Origin: Bradyrhizobium ottawaense | GTDB taxonomy: Bacteria > Pseudomonadota > Alphaproteobacteria > Rhizobiales > Xanthobacteraceae | Length of the DNA: 64,000 nucleotides | Reading direction: 5' to 3' | Assembly (NCBI RefSeq): GCF_900099825.1 | Contig: NZ_LT629693.1 | Coordinates: forward strand, 3,545,001-3,609,000 | Part shown: positions 58,129 through 64,000 of the stretch, in pieces | Layout of the letters: each line of letters begins with the position of its first letter | Numbering within the stretch: position 1 is the stretch's first letter | Made by a program: the position numbers and the translations under genes | The notes under the pieces: generated by a model | What the model saw: the letters and a program-made list of their open reading frames with translations, nothing else | What the model was told of the DNA's origin: nothing | Database searches by the model: none

Positions 58129-58163
58129 GATCGAAGTCCTGTAGCTGAGAGATGTGACAGGGA

Positions 58164-58910
58164 TTAGCGCCCGCCCGAGACATCCAGGATGGCGCTGGTA
58201 ACGTAGGACGCCTCGTCCGATATCAGCCAGACGATGGCGTTGGCGATTTCTTCCGCGGTGCCGACCCGTTGCATCGGCACCATATGCGCGAGCCGGTGGG
58301 CGCGATCGGGCTCGCCGCCGCTCGCATGAATTTCGGTATCGATCAGCCCGGGCCGGATCGCGGCGACGCGAATGCCCTCGCCGGCAACTTCGTGACCAAG
58401 CCCGACGGTGAAGGAATCCACCGCGCCCTTGGAGGCCGCGTAGTCGACATAGGTATTGGGGGCGCCCAGTCTTGCCGCGACCGAGGACAGATTGACGATG
58501 ACGCCGCCCTCGCCGCCATTGCGCGTCGACATCCGCTTGACGGCTTCACGCGCGCACAGGATGCTGCCGGTGACGTTGATCGCCATCATGCGCTGAATGC
58601 GTTCGGCCGACATGTCTTCGACCCGCGCCGACGGCCCGACGATGCCGGCATTGTTGATCAACGCGCCGAGCGTGCCGAAATCATCGGCGGCGCGGAACAG
58701 CGCCAGAATATCCTGCTCGCTGGCGACGTCGCATTTCACCGCGATCGCCTTGCCGTTCTTGCGCTCGATCGAGGCGACGACTTCCTTGGCCGCGGCGTCG
58801 TTGCTGGCGTAGCCGACCACGATCCGGAAGCCGCGCGCGGCGGCGGCAAGCGCGGCAGCGCGGCCGATGCCGCGGCTCCCGCCGGTGATCACAACAACCT
58901 TGTCCGTCAC
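58164..58910 (-). CDS. SDR-family oxidoreductase inside the suc cluster
   Basis: A 248-residue classical short-chain dehydrogenase. Rossmann motif [23 protein letters not shown], catalytic Ser in [10 protein letters not shown], and Tyr/Lys in [12 protein letters not shown]-terminal [14 protein letters not shown] is typical. GTG at 58910 after GGGGG is preferred over a TTG at 58922. It lies between sucB and lpdA on the same strand. Substrate unknown; glucose/ribitol-type or 3-oxoacyl reductase are equally possible. Confidence 0.9.
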   Translation of the reverse strand: MTDKVVVITGGSRGIGRAAALAAAARGFRIVVGYASNDAAAKEVVASIERKNGKAIAVKCDVASEQDILALFRAADDFGTLGALINNAGIVGPSARVEDMSAERIQRMMAINVTGSILCAREAVKRMSTRNGGEGGVIVNLSSVAARLGAPNTYVDYAASKGAVDSFTVGLGHEVAGEGIRVAAIRPGLIDTEIHASGGEPDRAHRLAHMVPMQRVGTAEEIANAIVWLISDEASYVTSAILDVSGGR

Positions 58911-58927
58911 ATCAGCCCCCAATAAGC

Positions 58928-58956
58928 GCCCGGTTCGGATTGAATCAGAACCGGGC
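58928..58956 (+). terminator. Hairpin between sucB and the SDR gene
   Basis: GCCCGGTTC (58928-58936) and GAACCGGGC (58948-58956) with an 11-base loop. The T-rich stretch (TTTTACTCTTTTG) follows on the plus strand. Transcription here is on the minus strand, so it may serve as a processing or attenuation element rather than a terminator. Confidence 0.45.
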
Positions 58957-58971
58957 TTTTACTCTTTTGTT

Positions 58972-59020
58972 GACGCGTTTTCTTCACGCGAACCGGCATC
59001 CACTTCGCTCGAAAACGCTC
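58972..59020 (+). repeat. Dispersed intergenic repeat, GCGTTTTC family, copy D (short form)
   Basis: GCGTTTTCTTCACGCGAACC and CACTTCGCTCGAAAACGC: the ends GCGTTTTC and GAAAACGC are perfectly complementary, so the element folds on itself. It lies in the sucB-SDR spacer. Confidence 0.65.
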
Positions 59021-59085
59021 TGGTACGCATCGATCCACAGCGCGCGACGGCGGGCTCGAACGCCGACGCCGGCATGCCGAATGCC

Positions 59086-60327
59086 TCAGAGATCCAGCAC
59101 CAGCCGCGCCGGATCTTCCAGGCTTTCCTTGACGCGAACCAGGAACGTCACCGCTTCCTTGCCGTCGATCACGCGGTGATCGTAGGACAGCGCCAGATAC
59201 ATCATCGGGCGGATCTCGACCTTGCCGCCGATCGCCACCGGCCGTTCCTGGATCTTGTGCATGCCGAGAATGGCCGATTGCGGCGCGTTCAGGATCGGCG
59301 TCGACATCAGCGAACCGTAGATGCCGCCATTGGTGATGGTGAAGGTGCCGCCCTGCATCTCGTCGATCTTGAGCTGGCCGTCGCGGGCGCGGCGGCCGAA
59401 ATCGGCGATCGATTTCTCGATGTCGGAGATCGACTTGTGGTCGCAGTCACGCACCACCGGCACGACCAGGCCCTTGTCGGTGCCGACGGCAACACCGATG
59501 TGATAGTAGTTCTTGTAGATCAGGTCGGTGCCGTCGATCTCGGCGTTGACAGCCGGGATGTCCTTCAGCGCCTGCACGACGGCCTTGGTGAAAAAGCCCA
59601 TGAAGCCGAGCTTGGTGCCGTGCTTCTTCTCGAACACGTCCTTGTACAGCGACCGCATCTCCATGATGTGGCTCATGTCGACCTCGTTGAAGGTCGTGAG
59701 CATCGCGGCGGTGTTCTGCACGTCCTTCAGCCGCCGCGCGATGGTCTGGCGCAGCCGCGTCATCTTCACGCGCTCTTCGCGCGCGGCATCGTCGGCGGGT
59801 GACGGTGCACGCACCTGCACCGCGGCCGCCGGCTGATTGACCGGCGTCGGCGCCGAAGCCGCCTTCTCGATCGCAGCCAGCATGTCGCCCTTGGTGACGC
59901 GGCCATCCTTGCCGGAGCCAGGCACGGTGGCGGCGTCGACGCCGCTTTCGGCGGAAAGTTTTCGCACCGACGGTGCCAGCGGCGCATCGGCCGGTGCCGC
60001 CTTCGGCGCCGGAGCAGCTACAGCTGCTGCGGCCGGGGCTGCGGCAGCAGCGGGAGCTTTGGCTGGCGCAGCGGCCGGCTTGGCACCAGCGGCACCCTCC
60101 GTGATCTGCCCGAGCAGCGCGCCGACGGCGACGGTTTCGCCATCCTTGGCGGCGATCTCGCCGAGCACGCCCGCCGACGGCGCCGGGACTTCGATGGTGA
60201 CCTTGTCGGTCTCGAGCTCGACCAACGGTTCGTCCACCGCCACGGCGTCGCCGGCCTTCTTGAACCAGCGGCCGATGGTGGCTTCCGTCACGGACTCGCC
60301 GAGCGTCGGAACACGAATTTCAGTCAT
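59086..60327 (-). CDS. sucB: Dihydrolipoyl succinyltransferase (E2 of 2-oxoglutarate dehydrogenase)
   Basis: A 413-residue core enzyme. Lipoyl domain (1-77) with lipoylated Lys42 in [12 protein letters not shown]; Ala/Pro linker; peripheral subunit-binding domain (about 108-145: [20 protein letters not shown]); catalytic domain with [32 protein letters not shown]-like [20 protein letters not shown], and active-site [15 protein letters not shown]. Same strand as sucA and sucD. Confidence 0.98.
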   Translation of the reverse strand: MTEIRVPTLGESVTEATIGRWFKKAGDAVAVDEPLVELETDKVTIEVPAPSAGVLGEIAAKDGETVAVGALLGQITEGAAGAKPAAAPAKAPAAAAAPAAAAVAAPAPKAAPADAPLAPSVRKLSAESGVDAATVPGSGKDGRVTKGDMLAAIEKAASAPTPVNQPAAAVQVRAPSPADDAAREERVKMTRLRQTIARRLKDVQNTAAMLTTFNEVDMSHIMEMRSLYKDVFEKKHGTKLGFMGFFTKAVVQALKDIPAVNAEIDGTDLIYKNYYHIGVAVGTDKGLVVPVVRDCDHKSISDIEKSIADFGRRARDGQLKIDEMQGGTFTITNGGIYGSLMSTPILNAPQSAILGMHKIQERPVAIGGKVEIRPMMYLALSYDHRVIDGKEAVTFLVRVKESLEDPARLVLDL

Positions 60328-60352
60328 GGTCTGTTTCCTCAGTCGTTTGTGC

Positions 60353-60480
60353 CGTCATCGCCCGCCTGGTGCACGATTGTGCGCATTGGGTGGACGTTCC
60401 AGTACCCGAGAGAACCGTGATCAAAACGGACGGCCCGGCGTACTGGATGCCCCGCCTGAGCGGGGCATGACAAATGAAAA
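60353..60480. repeat. Intergenic repeats between sucA and sucB
   Basis: CGTCATCGCCCGCCTGGTGC followed by a GTGCGCA resembles the left half of 56016-56062. Later, GCCCCGCCTGAGCGGGGC near 60450-60467 is a small hairpin beside AGTAC/GTACT segments. No gene is present. Confidence 0.5.
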
Positions 60481-60484
60481 AATC

Positions 60485-63442
60485 CTAGTTCAGCGCCTCA
60501 TCCAGCAGGGCCTTGAGCTGCGCCAGATGCTTCGACATCAAACCGGTGGCGGTTGCCGCCGACGCGGCGCGGCCGGCGTAACGCGGGCGCCTGTTCGGCG
60601 CGTGGATCTGGCTCAGCACCCATTCGAGATAGGGCTCGATGAAGTGCCACGCGCCCATGTTGCGCGGCTCTTCCTGGCACCAGACCACCTCGGCACCCTT
60701 GAAGCGTCCGAGCTCGTGCACCAGCGCCTTCAGCGGCACCGGATAAAGCTGCTCGACACGCATCAGGTAGATGTCGTTGATGCCGCGCTTCTCGCGCTCC
60801 TCGTAGAGGTCGTAATAGACCTTGCCCGAGCACAGCACGACGCGCCGGATCTTGTCGTCCGGCACCAGCTTGATGGGCTCGTCGGGCAGCATCTGGGCGT
60901 CATCGTACAGGATTCGGTGGAAGGTGGCGTTGGCGCCGAGCTCATCCAGCCGCGACACCGCGCGCTTGTGGCGCAACAGCGACTTCGGCGTCATCACGAT
61001 CAGCGGCTTGCGGATCTCGCGATGCAGCTGACGCCGCAGCGCGTGGAAGTAGTTGGCCGGCGTGGTGGGATAGACCACCTGCATGTTGTCTTCGGCGCAC
61101 ATCTGCAGGAAACGCTCGAGCCGCGCCGAGGAATGCTCCGGCCCCTGCCCTTCATAGCCATGCGGCAGCAGGCAGACCAGGCCGGACATGCGCAGCCACT
61201 TGCGTTCGCCGGATGAAATGAACTGGTCGAACAGCACCTGCGCGCCGTTGGCGAAGTCGCCGAACTGCGCTTCCCACATCGTCAGGGCATTCGGCTCGGC
61301 CAGCGAGTAGCCGTACTCGAAGCCCAGCACCGCCTCTTCGGACAGCAGCGAGTTGATGACCTCGTAATGGCCCTGGTCGTTACCGAGATGGTTGAACGGG
61401 GTGTAGCGGCTCTCGTCTTCCTGGTCGATCAGCACGGAGTGACGCTGCGAGAAGGTGCCACGCTCGGAGTCCTGGCCGGACAGGCGGACGTGATGGCCTT
61501 CCTGCATCAGCGTGCAGAACGCCAGCGCCTCGCCGGTCGCCCAGTCGATGCCGACGCCGTTGTCGATCGCCTTGGCGCGATTCTCCAGGTAACGCTGGAT
61601 GGTGCGGTGAACCCGGAAGCCGTCGGGCACCTTGGTGATCTTGCGGCCGATATCCTTCAGCACATTGACATCGACGCCGGTGACGCCGCGGCGGGCGTCT
61701 TCTTCCTGATCGGCAGACTTGAAGCCAGCCCATTTGCCGTCGAGCCAGTCGGCCTTGTTCGGCTTGTAGCCGGAGCCGGCCTCGAGTTCGGCATCGAGCC
61801 GCGCGCGCCAGTCGGCCTTGGCCTTTTCGACTTCGCCTTCGGTCATCACGCCGTCGGCAATCAGCCGCTTGGAGTAGATCTCGACGGTGCCGGGATGCGA
61901 TGCAATCTTCTTGTACATCACCGGCTGGGTGAACATCGGCTCGTCGCCTTCGTTGTGACCGTGCCTGCGGTAGCAGAACATGTCGATCACGACGGGCTTG
62001 TGGAATTTCTGCCGGAACTCGATCGCGACCTTGGCCGCGAACACCACGGCTTCCGGATCGTCGCCGTTCACATGGAAGATCGGCGCGTCGATCATCTTCG
62101 CCACGTCGGACGGATAGGGCGAGGAACGCGAATAGCGCGGATAGGTGGTGAAGCCGATCTGGTTGTTGACGATGAAGTGCAGTGAACCGCCGGTTCGGTA
62201 GCCCTTCAGGTCGGACAGGCTGAAGCATTCCGCCACCACGCCCTGGCCGGCGAACGCCGCGTCGCCATGCATCAGCAGCGGCAGCACCGAAATGCGCTGG
62301 TCTGGCGGATCGCCGTGCTGGTCCTGCTTGGCGCGCACCTTGCCGAGCACCACGGGATCGACGATTTCCAGATGCGACGGGTTGGCGGTCAGCGACAGAT
62401 GGATACGGTTGTTGTCGAACTCGCGATCGGACGAGGCGCCAAGATGATATTTGACGTCGCCGGAGCCTTCGACCGCGTCGGGATTGGCGGAGCCGCCCTT
62501 GAATTCATGGAACAGCGCGCGATGCGGCTTGCCCATCACCTGGGTCAGCACGTTGAGACGGCCGCGATGCGGCATGCCGAAGACGATTTCCTTCACGCCG
62601 AGATTGCCGCCGCGCTTGATGATCTGCTCCAGCGCCGGGATCAGCGCCTCGCCGCCGTCAAGGCCGAAGCGCTTGGTGCCGGTGAACTTGATGTCGCAGA
62701 ATTTCTCGAAGCCTTCGGCCTCGATCAGCTTGTTGAGGATCGCGCGCCGGCCCTCGCGGGTGAAGCTGATTTCCTTGTCCGGACCCTCGATGCGCTCCTG
62801 GATCCAGGCCTTCTGCGCGGCGTTGGTAATGTGCATGAACTCGACGCCGAGCGTCTGGCAATAGGTGCGCTCGCAGATCGCGACGATCTCGCGCAACGTG
62901 CCGTATTCGAGGCCGAGCACGTGGTCGAGGAAGATTTTGCGGTCGAAATCGCTTTCGGCAAATCCATAGGAGCGCGGATCGAGTTCTTCGCGGTCGCGCG
63001 GCGCCTCGATGCCAAGCGGATCGAGCTTGGCGTGGAAGTGACCGCGCATGCGGTAGGCGCGGATCAGCATCAAGGCGCGGACCGAATCCCGCGTCGCCTG
63101 GTGGATGTCGGCGGCCGATATTTCGGCGCCCTTGGTCTGCGCCTTGGCGGCGAGCTTGGCGCCGACCGCCTTCTCGACGCTGACCCAGTTGCCATCCAGC
63201 GCGGAGGTCAGTTCGTCGCGCGGCGTGAGCGGCCAGTTGTCGCGACCCCAGGAAGCGCCTTCGGCGTTCTTCCGGACGTCAGTAGGGCTGTCCTTCAGGC
63301 TCTTGAAGAACTCCTGCCACTCGGGGTCGACCGAAGCCTGGTCCTGCTCGTAGCGGGCGTAGAGTTCGTCGATATAGGTGGCATTGGCGCCCTGCAAAAA
63401 CGAGGAGAGGGCAAAAGCGGCATTCGCGTCCTGACGAGACAT
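60485..63442 (-). CDS. sucA: 2-oxoglutarate dehydrogenase E1
   Basis: A 985-residue thiamine-diphosphate decarboxylase component. MSRQDANAAFALSSFLQGAN, FGMPHRGRLNVLTQVMGKPH, SLTANPSHLEIVDPVVLGKV, INNQIGFTTYP-like VNNQIGFTTYPRYSRSSPY, VVIDMFCYRRHGHNEGDEP (ThDP-binding GDxxN-like segment), and C-terminal VVWCQEEPRNMGAWHFIEPY. The ATG at 63442 is the family start, preceded by GGAC; a longer open frame upstream is not family-like. Confidence 0.98.
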   Translation of the reverse strand: MSRQDANAAFALSSFLQGANATYIDELYARYEQDQASVDPEWQEFFKSLKDSPTDVRKNAEGASWGRDNWPLTPRDELTSALDGNWVSVEKAVGAKLAAKAQTKGAEISAADIHQATRDSVRALMLIRAYRMRGHFHAKLDPLGIEAPRDREELDPRSYGFAESDFDRKIFLDHVLGLEYGTLREIVAICERTYCQTLGVEFMHITNAAQKAWIQERIEGPDKEISFTREGRRAILNKLIEAEGFEKFCDIKFTGTKRFGLDGGEALIPALEQIIKRGGNLGVKEIVFGMPHRGRLNVLTQVMGKPHRALFHEFKGGSANPDAVEGSGDVKYHLGASSDREFDNNRIHLSLTANPSHLEIVDPVVLGKVRAKQDQHGDPPDQRISVLPLLMHGDAAFAGQGVVAECFSLSDLKGYRTGGSLHFIVNNQIGFTTYPRYSRSSPYPSDVAKMIDAPIFHVNGDDPEAVVFAAKVAIEFRQKFHKPVVIDMFCYRRHGHNEGDEPMFTQPVMYKKIASHPGTVEIYSKRLIADGVMTEGEVEKAKADWRARLDAELEAGSGYKPNKADWLDGKWAGFKSADQEEDARRGVTGVDVNVLKDIGRKITKVPDGFRVHRTIQRYLENRAKAIDNGVGIDWATGEALAFCTLMQEGHHVRLSGQDSERGTFSQRHSVLIDQEDESRYTPFNHLGNDQGHYEVINSLLSEEAVLGFEYGYSLAEPNALTMWEAQFGDFANGAQVLFDQFISSGERKWLRMSGLVCLLPHGYEGQGPEHSSARLERFLQMCAEDNMQVVYPTTPANYFHALRRQLHREIRKPLIVMTPKSLLRHKRAVSRLDELGANATFHRILYDDAQMLPDEPIKLVPDDKIRRVVLCSGKVYYDLYEEREKRGINDIYLMRVEQLYPVPLKALVHELGRFKGAEVVWCQEEPRNMGAWHFIEPYLEWVLSQIHAPNRRPRYAGRAASAATATGLMSKHLAQLKALLDEALN

Positions 63443-63576
63443 GAGGGCGTCCTGGTGATTTCGGTTCGCGCGTAACAGACGGCGCAAAAGCCGACCCGGA
63501 GGCCGGATCGGCTGGATAAAGAACCCATTACCCTATTTAGGACGAACTTTCCCGCCCAAAAGAACCAAGAATTGAA

Positions 63577-64000
63577 TTAAGACTTCAATTTTTCGGCAAG
63601 GGTATGTCCGAGCCGGGCGGGCGACGGGGAGACCGTAATTCCGGCCGATTCCATCGCCGCGGTCTTGGATCCGGCGTCGCCCTTGCCGCCGGAGATGATC
63701 GCGCCGGCATGGCCCATACGGCGGCCGGGAGGGGCGGTCACCCCTGCGATGAAACCGACCATCGGCTTCTTGCGGCCGCGCTTGGCCTCGTCCTTGATGA
63801 ACTGGGCGGCGTCCTCCTCGGCGGAACCGCCGATTTCGCCGATCATGATGATCGAGGTGGTCTTGGGGTCGGCCAGGAACATTTCCAGCACGTCGATGAA
63901 TTCGGTGCCCTTGACCGGGTCGCCGCCGATGCCGACCGCGGTGGTCTGGCCGAGGCCTTCCTGGGTGGTCTGGAACACGGCCTCATAGGTCAGCGTGCCC
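63577..64000 (-). CDS. sucD: Succinyl-CoA ligase alpha subunit (5' end beyond window)
   Basis: C-terminal 140 or so residues. [20 protein letters not shown] and the phosphohistidine loop [20 protein letters not shown] are complete, ending in [11 protein letters not shown]. Continues past the right edge. Standard order sucC-sucD-sucA-sucB-lpdA is therefore expected. Confidence 0.97.
   Translation of the reverse strand, partial: GTLTYEAVFQTTQEGLGQTTAVGIGGDPVKGTEFIDVLEMFLADPKTTSIIMIGEIGGSAEEDAAQFIKDEAKRGRKKPMVGFIAGVTAPPGRRMGHAGAIISGGKGDAGSKTAAMESAGITVSPSPARLGHTLAEKLKS

Overview
The window is a high-GC chromosomal segment from an alphaproteobacterium of the Rhizobiales. It most resembles the Bradyrhizobium / Rhodopseudomonas group (Nitrobacteraceae). 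The basis is the conserved gene orders (rplU-rpmA...obgE-proB...proA-nadD-rsfS-rlmH-envC-ctpA-rppH; atpHAGDC; sucD-sucA-sucB-lpdA), FlbT with an alphaproteobacterial flagellin, CheA/CheY, and several families of short GC-rich palindromic intergenic repeats. Assignment to a genus is inference from remembered family features; no search was run.

Layout. 1-7100: motility and chemotaxis (cheA 3'-truncated by the window edge, flbT, a long flagellin, a decayed response regulator, a Crp-like regulator, cheY). 7100-9530: small regulatory and hypothetical genes, including an HTH-LuxR protein with a kinase-like N-terminus. 9700-14600: a five-gene minus-strand catabolic operon (Bug-type binding protein, two ACMSD-like amidohydrolases, two Rieske proteins) facing a divergent PcaR-like IclR regulator, with GTTCGA palindromes between them. 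14640-18415: a GH3 hydrolase, acetoacetyl-CoA synthetase and MsrA. 18416-22018: a less GC-rich, partly decayed accessory stretch (an outer membrane beta-barrel, a PilZ protein, gene fragments) ending at tRNA-Ser(CGA). 22140-30550: an alpha/beta hydrolase, a ROK-type kinase whose motifs are in circularly permuted order, rplU, rpmA, a GNAT, a DMT exporter, a MaoC protein, obgE and proB. 30616-34675: an autotransporter and a divergent LuxR regulator sitting between proB and proA. 34896-43740: proA, nadD, rsfS, rlmH, an EnvC-like activator, ctpA, a divergent polysaccharide deacetylase, two tandem RppH-like Nudix enzymes. 43764-45398: a class III nucleotide cyclase fused to three Cys-pair repeats. 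45588-50661: atpHAGDC. 51304-56608: rlpA, priA, xerC, a DUF4337 protein and a membrane protein. 56725-64000: lpdA, an SDR, sucB, sucA and the 3' end of sucD (2-oxoglutarate dehydrogenase and succinyl-CoA ligase).

How it fits together. Most of the window is core housekeeping: ATP synthesis, TCA cycle, ribosome maturation, proline biosynthesis, NAD synthesis and cell separation. The parts most likely to hold undescribed biology are the amidohydrolase/Rieske operon, the permuted ROK protein, the autotransporter/LuxR insertion, and the cyclase with a repeat-bearing C-terminus. No CRISPR array, insertion sequence, rRNA gene or intact prophage was seen.
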